Shown piece by piece: positions 44,747 through 55,603 of a DNA stretch of 64,000 nt. The notes under the pieces are model-generated. The model made no database searches and was not told where the DNA came from. It worked only from the letters and a program-made list of their open reading frames with translations. The position numbers were made by a program, and so were the translations under genes. The stretch covers positions 682,001 to 746,000 of the forward strand of contig NZ_CP061319.1 of assembly GCF_018688455.1 (NCBI RefSeq), given 5' to 3'. This DNA comes from Polynucleobacter sp. AM-7D1 (GTDB lineage Bacteria; Pseudomonadota; Gammaproteobacteria; Burkholderiales; Burkholderiaceae). Numbering within the stretch: position 1 is the first letter of the stretch; each line of letters opens with the position of its first letter.

Positions 44747-44800
44747 AGATTTGTAATTAAGTAGAAAACTAATTAAGTAATACTGAACCGGAGAGTAGTG

Positions 44801-46348
44801 ATGAGCGACAAAGTAATCATTTTTGATACCACCTTGCGTGATGGCGAGCAGTCGCCTGGTGCCTCAATGACTAAGGATGAGAAGGTGCGTATTGCTCGCC
44901 AGTTAGAGCGTCTCAAGGTTGATGTGATCGAGGCTGGATTTGCTGCGAGCTCTGAGGGCGACTTCCAAGCGATCTCTGCAGTTGCCGCTGCGGTAAAGGA
45001 TTCCATCGTATGCTCACTCGCCCGTGCCAATGACAAAGATATTACGCGCGCAGCGGATGCGTTGAAGGCTGCCAATGCAAAACGCATTCATGCATTCTTG
45101 GCTACCAGCCCATTACACATGGCAGTGAAATTGCGGATGTCTCCAGAGGAGGTATTGGAGCAAGCCAAGCGTTCCATTCGCTTTGCCAGAAACTTGGCTG
45201 AAGATATTGAGTTCTCAGCGGAAGATGGCTATCGCTCAGAAATGGATTTCTTATGCAGAGTAGTTGAAGCAGTGATCAATGAGGGTGCAACTACCATCAA
45301 TATCCCTGATACCGTAGGCTATGCCACGCCAGAGTTATATGGCGAATTCATGAAGACTCTGCGTACCCGTGTCCCGAATTCAGATAAAGCAGTCTGGTCT
45401 GTTCATTGCCACAATGACTTAGGTATGGCTGTTGCCAATTCGTTGGCAGGCGTGAAGATTGGTGGTGCGCGCCAAATTGAGTGCACCATTAATGGCTTGG
45501 GCGAGCGTGCTGGTAATACGGCCTTGGAAGAAATTGTGATGGCCTTGCGCACACGTAAGGACTACTTTGATATGGTGTGCGGCATTGATGCTACTCAGAT
45601 TGTTCCGGCATCTAAATTGGTATCGCAAATTACCGGTTTTGTTGTTCAGCCAAACAAGGCGGTCGTTGGCGCTAATGCTTTTGCGCATACCTCCGGCATT
45701 CACCAAGATGGCATCTTGAAGAATCGCGATACCTATGAAATCATGCGCGCTGAAGATGTGGGTTGGTCTGCTAATAAGATCGTCTTGGGCAAACTGTCGG
45801 GTCGCAATGCATTCAAACAGCGTTTACAAGAGTTGGGCATTGCGATTGAAGCTGAAGCAGATTTGAATGAGGCATTTGTTCGCTTTAAAACATTAGCCGA
45901 TCAAAAATCAGAAATCTTTGATGAAGACATTATTGCGATCATGTCGGATTCTGCTGCAGCAGAAGAGGGTGAGTTTTATAAATTTATCTCCTTGAGTCAG
46001 CATTCTGAAACAGGTGAACGTCCAAAATCTAAAGTCACCTTTCGGGTTGGCGATAAAGAGACAAGCTCTGAGGCTGAAGGTAATGGCCCGGTTGATGCTA
46101 GCCTGAATGCGATTGAAGAGATTGTGAAGAGTGGGGCAGAGCAATTGCTTTACTCGGTCAACGCAATCACTTCAGGTACGCAGTCTCAGGGTGAGGTAAC
46201 TGTGCGTTTGGCTAAGGGCGGTCGCATCGTCAATGGTGTTGGAACTGATCCGGACATTATTGCTGCGTCAGCGAAAGCGTATTTATCTGCGCTCAATAAA
46301 TTGCATGATCCGAGTCAAGCTAAGCTTAATGCGCAAATGACGCCTTAA
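44801..46348 (+). CDS. leuA: 2-isopropylmalate synthase
   Basis: A 515-residue enzyme condensing acetyl-CoA with 2-ketoisovalerate, the first committed step to leucine. TIM-barrel motifs: [17 protein letters not shown] and [18 protein letters not shown], with [10 protein letters not shown] and [14 protein letters not shown]. The C-terminal domain (about 390-510) is the leucine-sensing regulatory domain. ATG 44801 has GGAG seven bases upstream; the GTG directly before it is less likely. Expression should be controlled by the attenuator at 44598-44746. It takes its substrate from the ilvBNC pathway upstream. Confidence 0.96.
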   Translation: MSDKVIIFDTTLRDGEQSPGASMTKDEKVRIARQLERLKVDVIEAGFAASSEGDFQAISAVAAAVKDSIVCSLARANDKDITRAADALKAANAKRIHAFLATSPLHMAVKLRMSPEEVLEQAKRSIRFARNLAEDIEFSAEDGYRSEMDFLCRVVEAVINEGATTINIPDTVGYATPELYGEFMKTLRTRVPNSDKAVWSVHCHNDLGMAVANSLAGVKIGGARQIECTINGLGERAGNTALEEIVMALRTRKDYFDMVCGIDATQIVPASKLVSQITGFVVQPNKAVVGANAFAHTSGIHQDGILKNRDTYEIMRAEDVGWSANKIVLGKLSGRNAFKQRLQELGIAIEAEADLNEAFVRFKTLADQKSEIFDEDIIAIMSDSAAAEEGEFYKFISLSQHSETGERPKSKVTFRVGDKETSSEAEGNGPVDASLNAIEEIVKSGAEQLLYSVNAITSGTQSQGEVTVRLAKGGRIVNGVGTDPDIIAASAKAYLSALNKLHDPSQAKLNAQMTP

Positions 46349-46388
46349 ATATTTGGGTCGTATTTGCGGCACTTCTGAATTACACATC

Positions 46389-46991
46389 TTATTTATCGAG
46401 GTCTGTATTTTTGTAATACTTGGTGCCCTTGCCGGTGATTTCAGCGGCAAGGCCTGAGTCAGTTAATTGGTACATCAGCACGCCGGGTGCAACGACCGCT
46501 GCATCTTGGTAGGCATCGCCATCCTTTTCGTATTTGGCGGCTGCAGTCATTTGACCGCCAAAGGTCCAGCCGGAATTGACGAAGTCATTTAAGGCAGCTT
46601 TTGTCTGAAATACAAAGATGTTCTGGAATGATTTAATTCCAAAGCCAAGACCAGCTTGTACTTCAGCCATATTCATATAAATTGGCTTAAGCCCATCCTT
46701 TTGGATGACTACGCCGCTGCCGGTACCTCCGCCTGCAATGAATATCTTCATGCCAAAGTTACTAAAGGTGGCATAGCCAACAGACTTTTCGATCAGTTCT
46801 TTTGCCTTGGGCTGTACTTGGTATAGAGCTTTAAGGGTGTCATTGCTCGTTTTAAGAATGTCTTCCCGTTGCTGAGCAACCGTCTTTTGAGTCGCAAAAG
46901 GATTGGAAAACTGTGCAAAAGCACTGTTATTGAGGCAAAAAGTACCTAAAACCAAAGCAAAAGTAGGGGTGGTCAGGCGATAAATTTTCAT
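46389..46991 (-). CDS. SYLF-domain (Ysc84-like) lipid-binding protein
   Basis: A 200-residue exported protein with a signal peptide ending near NSAFA. The SYLF features are AKELIEKSVGYATFSNFGM, then IFIAGGGTGSGVVIQKDG, YMNMAEVQAGLGFGIKSF and a late WTFGGQMTAAAK. Eukaryotic SYLF domains bind phosphoinositides; the bacterial role is unclear. It is convergent with leuA, 40 bp apart, and I saw no terminator between them. TAAAAT lies 9 nt before the ATG. Confidence 0.85.
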   Translation of the reverse strand: MKIYRLTTPTFALVLGTFCLNNSAFAQFSNPFATQKTVAQQREDILKTSNDTLKALYQVQPKAKELIEKSVGYATFSNFGMKIFIAGGGTGSGVVIQKDGLKPIYMNMAEVQAGLGFGIKSFQNIFVFQTKAALNDFVNSGWTFGGQMTAAAKYEKDGDAYQDAAVVAPGVLMYQLTDSGLAAEITGKGTKYYKNTDLDK

Positions 46992-47203
46992 AAGTTATTG
47001 ATTTTATTGATTATTTCTGGATAAATGATTGAAAGGATTCTTAGAGAATAGCAAGTTATGAAGCAAGGGGTCTCATTTTTACGGCCTCTCTCTGCTACAA
47101 TTCGAGGGCTTTGATTTTTAAAGCTTTTTTGTTTTATTTGATTAATAAATACACGACACAATTTGGGTGAAAGCTCAGGTGTTCGCAAGTTAGGAGCATG
47201 AAA

Positions 47204-47473
47204 ATGGCAGTTGCTGATATTAAAACGGCGGAAATCGTCAAAGAAAACGCGCGCAGCGCAAACGATACAGGTAGCCCTGAAGTTCAAGTTTCATTGCTAA
47301 CAGCCCGTATCAACGAATTAACCCCCCATTTCAAAGCTAACGCTAAGGATCATCACAGCCGTCGTGGTTTGTTGAAGATGGTTTCACGCCGCCGCCGCCT
47401 CTTGGATTATCTCAAGGGCAAGGATTTGGGTCGCTACCGCGCATTGATCGAGAAATTAGGTCTCCGTAAGTAA
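47204..47473 (+). CDS. rpsO: 30S ribosomal protein S15
   Basis: An 89-residue protein, the same length as E. coli S15: [63 protein letters not shown] 47204 has TAGGAG seven bases before it; ATG 47198 is too close to that site. The rpsO-pnp order is conserved in bacteria. A TACAAT at 47096-47101 is a possible -10 of its promoter. Confidence 0.97.
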   Translation: MAVADIKTAEIVKENARSANDTGSPEVQVSLLTARINELTPHFKANAKDHHSRRGLLKMVSRRRRLLDYLKGKDLGRYRALIEKLGLRK

Positions 47474-47490
47474 TTCTTATCGGTATTGCA

Positions 47491-47552
47491 ATGCCATCTT
47501 TCTTAAGGTTGTTTCGTAACAGATTCAGTCTTAAGCAGATGGCATGTTTTTT
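47491..47552 (+). terminator. Hairpin and T run between rpsO and pnp
   Basis: ATGCCATC and CTTAAG (47491-47507) pair with CTTAAG and GATGGCAT (47530-47545) across a small internal loop, with TTTTTT at 47547-47552. Probably an rpsO terminator, perhaps partial, or a processing site. Confidence 0.65.
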
Positions 47553-47666
47553 GAGCGCTTCAAGATTATTTGTGTAGGGGATCGTGTCATTCCAATGAGT
47601 TTCTGGATTGAAGAATTCAGTGCCTCCCTGGAATGGCATCCCTTGTGATCTTTAAACGCTCCAGTG

Positions 47667-47721
47667 TTGTCGTGACACTGCTTTATCCCACGACAAGCGT
47701 AAAAACCATGTGGCTTTTACG
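47667..47721 (+). promoter_or_regulatory. Tandem hairpins in the pnp leader
   Basis: Hairpin 1: TTGTCGTG (47667-47674) with CACGACAA (47689-47696), 14-nt loop. Hairpin 2: CGTAAAA (47698-47704) with TTTTACG (47715-47721). They sit directly before pnp, where E. coli has RNase III-cleaved stems used for PNPase autoregulation. The same role here is inferred. Confidence 0.5.
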
Positions 47722-47744
47722 TGAACAATTTGGAGAAGATCAGA

Positions 47745-49901
47745 ATGACGATGTTTAAAAAAGCAGTAAAAACGTTTCAATGGGGTAACCATCAAGTAAC
47801 TATGGAAACAGGCGAGATCGCTCGCCAATCTGGTGGTGCTGTCATCGTTAACGTTGACGACACAGTAGTGATGGGTACGGTTGTGGCTTCTAAATCAGCT
47901 AAGCCAGGCCAGTCATTTTTCCCATTGACTGTTGATTACCTCGAAAAAACTTACGCTGCAGGAAAAATTCCTGGTGGCTTCTTCCGTCGTGAAGGTCGCC
48001 CATCAGAAGGAGAGACATTGATCTCCCGTTTGATCGATCGCCCATTGCGCCCATTATTCCCAGAAGGCTTCTTGAATGAAGTTCAGGTTGTGGTGCATGT
48101 GTTGTCTATCAACCCGGATGTGCCTGCGGATATTCCTGCATTGATCGCTGCTTCTGCAGCTTTAGCTGTTTCAGGTATTCCATTTGCTGGTCCAGTTGGC
48201 GCAGCGCGTGTTGGTTATGCTAACGGCCAATATCTCTTGAATCCTACTCGTACAGAGCAAGCTACTAGCGAAATGGATTTGATTGTTGCTGGTACGCAAG
48301 CTGCTGTTTTGATGGTTGAGTCAGAAGCTAATCAGTTATCTGAAGAAGTGATGTTGGGTGCGGTTGTATTTGGCCATGACCAAATGCAAACTGCGATCAA
48401 CGCAATCAATGATTTAGTACGCGAAGCTGGCAAGCCAGAGTGGGATTGGACTGCTGCTCCTAAAGATGAGCCATTCATTGCTAAGGTCACTGCATTGGCT
48501 GAAGCGCCATTGCGTGAGGCTTATCAAATTCGTCAAAAGGGTGCTCGCTCAGACAAGCTCAAAGAGATCTCTAAAACAGTTTTAGCTAAGTTAGCTGAAG
48601 AGGGTGATGTTGATGCGGTTGCTGTTAGCGACATCATGTTCGAAATCGAAGCGAAGATTGTCCGTAGCCAGATTTTGAATGGCGAGCCACGTATTGATGG
48701 TCGCGACACACGCACTGTTCGTCCGATTGAAATTCGTAATGGCGTATTGCCACGTACCCACGGTTCAGCATTGTTTACTCGTGGTGAGACACAGGCACTC
48801 GTAGTTGCTACTTTGGGTACTGCGCGTGATGAGCAGATCATTGATGCGCTCGAAGGTGAGTACCGTGATCGCTTCATGTTCCACTACAACATGCCTCCGT
48901 TTGCAACTGGCGAAACAGGTCGTGTAGGTAGCCCTAAGCGTCGTGAAATTGGTCACGGCCGTTTGGCTAAGCGCGCATTGATTCCAGTATTGCCAAGCGC
49001 AGAAGATTTCGCTTACAGCATTCGCGTGGTTTCAGAGATTACTGAGTCCAATGGTTCCTCTTCAATGGCTTCTGTTTGTGGTGGCTGTTTAGCAATGATG
49101 GATGCTGGTGTTCCTGTGAAGGCGCACGTTGCTGGTGTTGCAATGGGCTTAATTTTGGATGGCAACCGTTTTGCTGTGTTAACAGATATCTTGGGCGATG
49201 AAGATCACTTAGGCGATATGGACTTTAAAGTAGCGGGTACTGCTAACGGTATTACTGCTTTGCAAATGGATATTAAAGTTCAAGGTATCACTAAAGAAAT
49301 TATGCAAGTTGCATTGGCTCAAGCTAAAGAAGGCCGTTTGCATATTTTGAGCAAGATGCAAGAAGCGATGGGTTCAGTTCGCACTGAATTGTCTGCACAT
49401 GCTCCACGCATGGTTTCTTTCAAGATTCATCCAGATAAGATTCGTGAAGTAATTGGTAAAGGCGGCGCAACAATTCAAGCCTTGACTAAAGAAACCGGTT
49501 GCAGCATCGATATTAAAGATGACGGCACAGTAACAATCGCATCTACTTCTGCTGAAGGTATGGCTGAAGCAAAAGCGCGTATCGAAGGTATTACTGCTGA
49601 AGCTGAAGTAGGCAAGATCTACGAAGGCCCAGTTGTGAAGTTGCTCGAGTTCGGTGCTTTAGTAAACATCCTTCCTGGTAAAGATGGTCTCTTACACATC
49701 TCAGAAATTTCTAATGAGCGTGTAAAAGAAGTTAAGGACTATTTAGCAGAGGGCCAAGTAGTACGCGTGAAGTTGTTGGCTGCTGATGAGCGTGGTCGTT
49801 TGCGTTTATCTCTCAAGGCTGCAATGGCTGATGAAGGTGGCACGATTGCTCCTTTGGCTGGCGCGACTGAGGCTGCACCTGCATCTGGCGAAACTGCTTA
49901 A
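47745..49901 (+). CDS. pnp: Polyribonucleotide nucleotidyltransferase (PNPase)
   Basis: A 718-residue phosphorolytic 3' exoribonuclease. Two RNase PH-like cores: [20 protein letters not shown] with [10 protein letters not shown], and [20 protein letters not shown] with [14 protein letters not shown] and [20 protein letters not shown]. The KH domain is [20 protein letters not shown] and the S1 domain [23 protein letters not shown] 47745 has GGAG nine bases upstream. An upstream in-frame GTG at 47721 lies in a leader hairpin and is rejected. Confidence 0.97.
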   Translation: MTMFKKAVKTFQWGNHQVTMETGEIARQSGGAVIVNVDDTVVMGTVVASKSAKPGQSFFPLTVDYLEKTYAAGKIPGGFFRREGRPSEGETLISRLIDRPLRPLFPEGFLNEVQVVVHVLSINPDVPADIPALIAASAALAVSGIPFAGPVGAARVGYANGQYLLNPTRTEQATSEMDLIVAGTQAAVLMVESEANQLSEEVMLGAVVFGHDQMQTAINAINDLVREAGKPEWDWTAAPKDEPFIAKVTALAEAPLREAYQIRQKGARSDKLKEISKTVLAKLAEEGDVDAVAVSDIMFEIEAKIVRSQILNGEPRIDGRDTRTVRPIEIRNGVLPRTHGSALFTRGETQALVVATLGTARDEQIIDALEGEYRDRFMFHYNMPPFATGETGRVGSPKRREIGHGRLAKRALIPVLPSAEDFAYSIRVVSEITESNGSSSMASVCGGCLAMMDAGVPVKAHVAGVAMGLILDGNRFAVLTDILGDEDHLGDMDFKVAGTANGITALQMDIKVQGITKEIMQVALAQAKEGRLHILSKMQEAMGSVRTELSAHAPRMVSFKIHPDKIREVIGKGGATIQALTKETGCSIDIKDDGTVTIASTSAEGMAEAKARIEGITAEAEVGKIYEGPVVKLLEFGALVNILPGKDGLLHISEISNERVKEVKDYLAEGQVVRVKLLAADERGRLRLSLKAAMADEGGTIAPLAGATEAAPASGETA

Positions 49902-49940
49902 GTTATTTACTAAGCCATTCAGTTAGCGAGCGGAGTTCAT

Positions 49941-50939
49941 ATGCGCGTAATGGAAATCAAAGAATTTGGCGCACCAGAAATGCTGGTGGCTGCCACTCGT
50001 CCTGATCCAGTGGCTCCGGCTGCTGGTACGGGCGAGATTTTGATTAAGGTAATTGCTGCTGGGATTAATCGCCCAGACGTTTTACAGCGTAAAGGCCATT
50101 ACCCAGTGCCAGCAGGCGCATCGGATATTCCCGGTCTCGAAGTAGCGGGTGAGATTATCGGCGGCGACTTAGCTCACGCTGATAATCTGTTTGGTCTCAA
50201 AGTTGGCGATAAGGTTTGTGCTCTTGTGCAAGGCGGTGGTTACGCAGAATTGTGTACCGCTCCCATTGCACAATGCTTGCCTTATCCAAAAGGATTTACC
50301 GATCATGAAGCAGCCTCATTGCCTGAAACTTTTTACACTGTGTGGAGCAACGTCTTCATGCGTGGTGAGTTGTCTGAAGGTGAAACCTTGCTAGTTCAAG
50401 GTGGTTCAAGTGGCATCGGTGTGACTGCCATTTTGATTGCCAAGGCTCTGGGTCATAAAGTATTCGTGACTGCTGGCACCGATGAGAAGTGCGCAGCTTG
50501 CGTGGCTTTAGGTGCTGACCTGGCGATCAACTACAAGACACAAGATTTTGCAGAAGAAGTGAAGAAGGCAACAGACGGTAAGGGTGTCAACGTTATTCTT
50601 GATATGGTTACCGGTGCTTACGTACAAAAAGAAATTGATTGCTTGGCTGATGATGGTCGCATTGTGATTATTGCGATCATGGGCGGATCAAAGGCTGAAG
50701 TAAATACCGGACAAATTTTGCGTCGTCGTTTAACCATTACCGGTTCTACCTTGCGCCCACGTCCAGTGTCATTCAAGAAGCAAATTACTCAGCAGTTACA
50801 TGCACGTATCTGGCCTTTGTTAGATGCAGGCAAGTTGAAGCCAGTGATTTATAAAACATTTACCTTGGATCAGGCTGCTGACGCCCATCGTTTGATGGAG
50901 TCTTCTGAGCACGTTGGCAAGATTGTCCTCACTGTTTAA
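49941..50939 (+). CDS. NAD(P)H quinone oxidoreductase, PIG3 family
   Basis: A 332-residue zinc-free medium-chain reductase. GINRPDVLQRKGHYPVPAGA is the PIG3/quinone reductase mark; VQGGSSGIGVTAILIAKALG is the NADPH-binding motif; the C-terminal STLRPRPVSFKKQ and DAHRLMESSEHVGKIVL are standard. It reduces quinones or similar electrophiles with NADPH. GGAG lies before the ATG. It sits between pnp and tpiA in the conserved run to nuo. Confidence 0.9.
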   Translation: MRVMEIKEFGAPEMLVAATRPDPVAPAAGTGEILIKVIAAGINRPDVLQRKGHYPVPAGASDIPGLEVAGEIIGGDLAHADNLFGLKVGDKVCALVQGGGYAELCTAPIAQCLPYPKGFTDHEAASLPETFYTVWSNVFMRGELSEGETLLVQGGSSGIGVTAILIAKALGHKVFVTAGTDEKCAACVALGADLAINYKTQDFAEEVKKATDGKGVNVILDMVTGAYVQKEIDCLADDGRIVIIAIMGGSKAEVNTGQILRRRLTITGSTLRPRPVSFKKQITQQLHARIWPLLDAGKLKPVIYKTFTLDQAADAHRLMESSEHVGKIVLTV

Positions 50940-50956
50940 GTACTGAGCTAGATTTA

Positions 50957-51715
50957 ATGCGCCCACTCACTGTTATCGGCAACTGGAAAATGAACGGCAG
51001 TCTTGCAAGCAATGCAGACTGGGTCAAGGTCGTTTGCCGTGGTATGGAGCAGGGAATGCCTGCTGGTCGCAAGTATGCAGTGTGTGTTCCTTCTCCTTAC
51101 CTATCGCAGTGCGGTGAGCTAATTCAGAATTGCTCTTTAGCTTTTTTAAGCTTAGGTGCTCAGGATGTATCGGCTTATGCAGCTGGCGCCTATACCGGAG
51201 AGGTTGCAGCCTCCATGCTCAAAGAATTGAATTGTGCTTATGTGATTGTTGGCCATTCTGAGCGTCGTCAATATCATCACGAGGTTGATGAGCAGGTTGC
51301 AGAGAAGGCCCTTCAGGTGCTTGATAACGGCATGATCCCTGTAATCTGTGTTGGTGAGTCTGCAGATGAGCGAAATTCTGGTCGTGAGATTGAGGTTGTC
51401 AGAGGTCAAATTTCAAAACAAGTGGCCATTTTGCAAGATCGTTTGGCTGACTGCCTGATTGCTTATGAGCCTATTTGGGCTATTGGCACTGGCAAGGTGG
51501 CAAGTGCTCAAATGGCTCAAGATATGCATCGAGCAATCCGCTTGCAGTTAGCGGAGTTTGATGAGGATGTAGCTTCCCATGTGGGAATTTTGTATGGCGG
51601 CAGCGTTAAACCTGACAATGCCGTTGAACTATTTGCAATGCCGGATATTGATGGTGGATTGATTGGGGGTGCTTCTTTAAGCCCGCAGGATTTTCTGGCC
51701 ATTTGTCAGGCCTAG
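50957..51715 (+). CDS. tpiA: Triosephosphate isomerase
   Basis: A 252-residue glycolytic TIM barrel: VIGNWKMNGS (catalytic Asn/Lys), YVIVGHSERRQYHHE (catalytic His), LIAYEPIWAIGTGKVAS (catalytic Glu and flexible loop) and GILYGGSVKPDN. It starts 18 bp after the quinone reductase. Confidence 0.96.
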   Translation: MRPLTVIGNWKMNGSLASNADWVKVVCRGMEQGMPAGRKYAVCVPSPYLSQCGELIQNCSLAFLSLGAQDVSAYAAGAYTGEVAASMLKELNCAYVIVGHSERRQYHHEVDEQVAEKALQVLDNGMIPVICVGESADERNSGREIEVVRGQISKQVAILQDRLADCLIAYEPIWAIGTGKVASAQMAQDMHRAIRLQLAEFDEDVASHVGILYGGSVKPDNAVELFAMPDIDGGLIGGASLSPQDFLAICQA

Positions 51716-51737
51716 TTTTTTTATTTGGAGATAAGCC

Positions 51738-52085
51738 ATGGAATGGTTTAAGACTTTATTGATCGTTTTGCAGGTAATTTCAGCTTTGGCTGTGATCTTG
51801 CTTGTGTTGTTGCAGCAGGGTAAGGGTGCTGATATGGGCGCTGCTTTTGGTTCTGGATCCTCAGGCAGTCTTTTTGGCGCCAGTGGTTCAGCCAATTTCC
51901 TATCCCACACAACTGCTATTTTTGCGGCAGTCTTTTTTGTCTGCACTTTAGGGATTACTTGGATTGGAAATAAAAAGGAAGTTAGCGCTGGAATTTTGTC
52001 TGGCACTGTAGCGCCGGTTGTGGCTCCAGCCCCAGCCCCAGCTGCTCCAGCCCAGGATCCGACTAAGCCGGCTGTTCCAAAGTAA
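51738..52085 (+). CDS. secG: Protein translocase subunit SecG
   Basis: A 115-residue inner-membrane subunit of SecYEG. Two helices (TLLIVLQVISALAVILLVLL and FLSHTTAIFAAVFFVCTLGI) flank the conserved QQGKGADMGAAFGSGSSGSL loop; an Ala/Pro-rich tail ends the protein. GGAG lies eight bases before the ATG. Confidence 0.95.
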   Translation: MEWFKTLLIVLQVISALAVILLVLLQQGKGADMGAAFGSGSSGSLFGASGSANFLSHTTAIFAAVFFVCTLGITWIGNKKEVSAGILSGTVAPVVAPAPAPAAPAQDPTKPAVPK

Positions 52086-52171
52086 AAAAAGTAGGTTTTA
52101 AGCACTCTGTGCCCCTATTTTTGGGGTAACTCAGTGGTGCAATGCAGTAGAATTGATGGGTTTTACAAGAT

Positions 52172-52256
52172 GCCGACGTGGTGAAATTGGTAGACACGCT
52201 ATCTTGAGGGGGTAGTGGCTTAGGCTGTGCGAGTTCGAGTCTCGCCGTCGGCACCA
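52172..52256 (+). tRNA. tRNA-Leu(GAG)
   Basis: 85 nt, class II. Acceptor GCCGACG pairs with CGTCGGC, discriminator A, encoded CCA (52254-52256). Anticodon stem CTATC/GGTAG with loop TTGAGGG, anticodon GAG. The secG-tRNA-Leu-nuoA order is common in Burkholderiales. The 109 bp from here to nuoA hold no clear terminator. Confidence 0.96.
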
Positions 52257-52365
52257 AATTGTAGAATTTGTAGGGATTTATGCTGTAAATCAAGGTTTTG
52301 CATGCCGGAATAATTGATAATTTGTAGCTAATTAGGAATTACCAGACGAACGACTTAGGGCCATT

Positions 52366-52725
52366 TTGAATCTCGCTAACTACTTTCCCGTTCTGCTTTT
52401 CATCCTTGTAGGTATTGGGGTGGGTTTAGTCCCCATGTTCCTCGGAAAAATCTTGGCTCCTTCGAAGCCGGATGCTGAAAAACTGTCTCCCTATGAGTGT
52501 GGTTTTGAAGCTTTCGAAGATGCGCGTATGAAATTTGACGTGCGCTATTACCTCGTTGCCATCCTATTTATCTTATTTGACTTAGAAACCGCCTTCCTGT
52601 TCCCGTGGGGCGTTGCTTTACGTGACATTGGCTGGTTTGGCTACGCTTCCATGGTGATTTTCTTATTGGAATTCATTGTGGGCTTTGTGTACATCTGGAA
52701 AAAGGGCGCTCTCGACTGGGAGTGA
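52366..52725 (+). CDS. nuoA: NADH-quinone oxidoreductase subunit A
   Basis: A 119-residue three-helix membrane subunit of complex I with [20 protein letters not shown] (the conserved loop near the quinone site) and [14 protein letters not shown]. The start is TTG 52366 with AGGG upstream; no ATG fits. First gene of the nuo operon, overlapping or abutting nuoB. Confidence 0.95.
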
Positions 52726-52730
52726 TCGAT

Positions 52731-53213
52731 ATGGCATTAGAAGGCGTTCTCAAAGAAGGATTTGTTACCACTACTGCAGACCAGTTAATTAACTGGACGC
52801 GTAATGGCTCTTTATGGCCAATGACTTTTGGCCTTGCTTGCTGCGCTGTAGAAATGATGCATGCGGGCGCATCCCGTTATGACTTGGATCGATTTGGTGT
52901 AGTTTTCCGCCCGTCTCCACGTCAATCAGACTTGATGATTGTGGCTGGTACTTTGTGTAACAAGATGGCTCCAGCTCTTCGTAAGGTCTATGACCAAATG
53001 CCAGAGCCACGTTGGGTAATCTCCATGGGCTCTTGTGCCAATGGTGGTGGTTATTACCATAACTCGTATTCAGTAGTTCGCGGTTGCGACCGTATCGTCC
53101 CAGTGGATATTTATGTTCCTGGCTGCCCCCCAACTGCAGAAGCGTTGATCTACGGAATCATTCAGTTGCAATCGAAGATCGCTCGTACTAGCACGATTGC
53201 GCGGAAGGCTTAA
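52731..53213 (+). CDS. nuoB: NADH-quinone oxidoreductase subunit B
   Basis: A 160-residue peripheral subunit holding cluster N2, the last before quinone: [31 protein letters not shown] and [14 protein letters not shown] supply the four cysteines. ATG 52731 has GGAG eight bases upstream, within the nuoA stop region. Confidence 0.97.
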
Positions 53214-53216
53214 ATC

Positions 53217-53816
53217 ATGTCAGATCGTTTAGTTCAACTCGCAGCCAATCTAGAAAAAGTTTTAGGTAAGCGCGCTCAATCTATTGAAGTCGCCTTGGGC
53301 GAAGTTACTGTTGTCGTTAATGCGGATACCTATTTTGAATCTGCCATGTTGTTACGCGATGATCCTTCCTTGGCTTTTGAGCAATTGATTGATTTGTGCG
53401 GTGTAGATTATCAAGATTACCGTGAAGGGCAGTGGGGCGGTCAGCGCTTTGGCGTTGTTACTCACCTGTTGTCTATTGCTCATAACTGGCGTTTACGCGT
53501 ACGTGTATTTGCTCCAGAAGATGCTTATCCGATTGTTGCTTCATTAACTCCTGTTTGGTCTGCGGCTAACTGGTTTGAACGTGAAGCGTTTGACCTCTAC
53601 GGCATCTTGTTTGACGGCCATGAAGACTTGCGTCGTATCTTGACCGATTATGGCTTCATCGGCCACCCATTTAGAAAAGATTTCCCAATCTCTGGGAACG
53701 TAGAAATGCGCTATGACCCAGAGTTGAAGCGTGTGGTGTATCAGCCAGTCACGATAGAAGCGCGTGAAATTACACCGCGTATCGTGCGTGAAGAGCAGTA
53801 CGGAGGTCCGGTTTAA
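53217..53816 (+). CDS. nuoC: NADH-quinone oxidoreductase subunit C
   Basis: A 199-residue 30-kDa-type subunit. [20 protein letters not shown] and [20 protein letters not shown] are the family signature. Separate from nuoD here, not fused as in E. coli. Starts 3 bp after nuoB. Confidence 0.96.
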   Translation: MSDRLVQLAANLEKVLGKRAQSIEVALGEVTVVVNADTYFESAMLLRDDPSLAFEQLIDLCGVDYQDYREGQWGGQRFGVVTHLLSIAHNWRLRVRVFAPEDAYPIVASLTPVWSAANWFEREAFDLYGILFDGHEDLRRILTDYGFIGHPFRKDFPISGNVEMRYDPELKRVVYQPVTIEAREITPRIVREEQYGGPV

Positions 53817-53819
53817 GTC

Positions 53820-55073
53820 ATGGCACAAATTAAGAACTACACCCTCAATTTTGGTCCTCAGCATCCTGCTGCTCACGGCGTATTGCGTTTAGTGCTGGAG
53901 CTTGATGGTGAGGTGATTCAACGCGCTGATCCGCACATTGGTTTATTGCATCGCGCTACAGAAAAATTAGCTGAGACACGTACTTGGATTCAGAACGTTC
54001 CTTATATGGATCGTTTGGACTATGTCTCGATGATGGCTAACGAACATGCTTATGTGATGGCGATTGAAAAGTTGCTTCAGGTAGATGTTCCATTGCGTGC
54101 TCAATACATCCGCGTGATGTATGACGAGTTAACTCGCTTACTCAATCACCTCTTGTGGATTGGTTGTCATGGTTTAGACGTTGGCGCGATGGCCGTGTTC
54201 TTGTATGCCTTCCGTGACCGTGAAGATATTTTTGATATGTACGAAGCCGTTTCTGGTGCTCGTATGCATGCTGCTTACTACCGTCCAGGCGGAGTCTATC
54301 GTGACTTGCCAACGCAAATGGCGCAGTACTCTAAGTCTAAGATTCGTAGCACTTCTGCAATCAAGCGTTTAAATGAAAGTCGTAGTGGTTCACTACTCGA
54401 TTTCATTGAAGACTTCTCCGGCCGCTTTGATGCCAATGTAGATGAGTATTGCAATCTCCTTACTGATAATCGTATTTGGAAGCAGCGTTTAGTTGGTATT
54501 GGCGTTGTAACTCCTGAGCGCGCTTTGCAGCTCGGCTTCACAGGTCCAATGTTGCGTGGCTCTGGTATTGAGTGGGACTTACGTAAAAAACAACCTTACG
54601 AAACTTACGACAAACTCGACTTTGATATTCCTGTTGGTGTGAATGGTGACTCTTATGATCGCTATTTAGTTCGCATGGAAGAAATGCGTCAATCGAATCG
54701 CATCATCAAGCAATGTGTAGCTTGGCTCAAGGCAAACGATGGCCCCGTCATGAGTGACAACCATAAAGTATCTCCACCAAAGCGTGTAGATATGAAGACC
54801 AATATGGAAGAGCTGATTCACCATTTCAAACTCTTTACTGAAGGTATGCACGTTCCTGATGGCGAGGCTTACTCTGCGGTTGAGCATCCAAAAGGTGAGT
54901 TTGGTATCTATTTGATTTCTGATGGTGCTAATAAGCCATACCGCATGAAAATTCGTGCACCAGGATTCGTACATTTATCTGCAATGGATGAGATGTCACG
55001 TGGCCACATGTTGGCTGATGCTGTAACCATTATTGGTACCCAAGATATTGTGTTCGGGGAGATTGACCGCTAA
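53820..55073 (+). CDS. nuoD: NADH-quinone oxidoreductase subunit D
   Basis: A 417-residue 49-kDa-type subunit lining the quinone pocket: [54 protein letters not shown] and the C-terminal [20 protein letters not shown]. Starts 3 bp after nuoC. Confidence 0.97.
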   Translation: MAQIKNYTLNFGPQHPAAHGVLRLVLELDGEVIQRADPHIGLLHRATEKLAETRTWIQNVPYMDRLDYVSMMANEHAYVMAIEKLLQVDVPLRAQYIRVMYDELTRLLNHLLWIGCHGLDVGAMAVFLYAFRDREDIFDMYEAVSGARMHAAYYRPGGVYRDLPTQMAQYSKSKIRSTSAIKRLNESRSGSLLDFIEDFSGRFDANVDEYCNLLTDNRIWKQRLVGIGVVTPERALQLGFTGPMLRGSGIEWDLRKKQPYETYDKLDFDIPVGVNGDSYDRYLVRMEEMRQSNRIIKQCVAWLKANDGPVMSDNHKVSPPKRVDMKTNMEELIHHFKLFTEGMHVPDGEAYSAVEHPKGEFGIYLISDGANKPYRMKIRAPGFVHLSAMDEMSRGHMLADAVTIIGTQDIVFGEIDR

Positions 55074-55096
55074 TACAGCGCGCCAAGGATGAATTC

Positions 55097-55603
55097 ATGA
55101 CAACAACCCTTCAACTTTCAGACAAAACGCTCGCAGATATTGCGCGCAATGTCGCGAAATATCCTCCAGACCAAAAACAATCTGCAGTGATGGCCTCATT
55201 GATTGCTGCCCAAACTGAAGTAGGTTGGGTGTCACCAGAGGTGATTGCTACAGTTGCTCAAATTTTAGAAATGCCAACGATTGCAGTTGATGAAGTGGCT
55301 ACTTTCTACAATATGTACAACACCAAACCGATTGGTAAGTACAAATTAGTAATTTGCACAAATCTACCTTGCCAGTTAACTCATGGTGAAACTGCTGCAA
55401 CGTATTTAAAAGAAACATTAGGCATCGGCTATAACGAGACAACCCCTTGTGGCACATTTACCTTGAAAGAGGGTGAGTGCATGGGCGCTTGTGGAGACTC
55501 TCCTGTAATGCTCGTCAATGACAAGCGCATGTGTAGTTTCATGAGTAAAGAAAAGATTGATACTCTCTTGAAAGAACTCCGTGCGGAAGGGAAAGCAGCA
55601 TGA
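55097..55603 (+). CDS. nuoE: NADH-quinone oxidoreductase subunit E
   Basis: A 168-residue thioredoxin-fold [2Fe-2S] (N1a) subunit: ICTNLPC (C-x4-C) and GECMGAC (C-x3-C), with [15 protein letters not shown]. It is related to the N-terminal part of the formate dehydrogenase beta subunit at the left end of the window. Overlaps nuoF by ATGA. Confidence 0.96.
   Translation: MTTTLQLSDKTLADIARNVAKYPPDQKQSAVMASLIAAQTEVGWVSPEVIATVAQILEMPTIAVDEVATFYNMYNTKPIGKYKLVICTNLPCQLTHGETAATYLKETLGIGYNETTPCGTFTLKEGECMGACGDSPVMLVNDKRMCSFMSKEKIDTLLKELRAEGKAA

Noticed and set aside
52100-52140. Terminator after secG
   Set aside because: Only CCCC/GGGG around a T-rich loop, with no T run after the stem.
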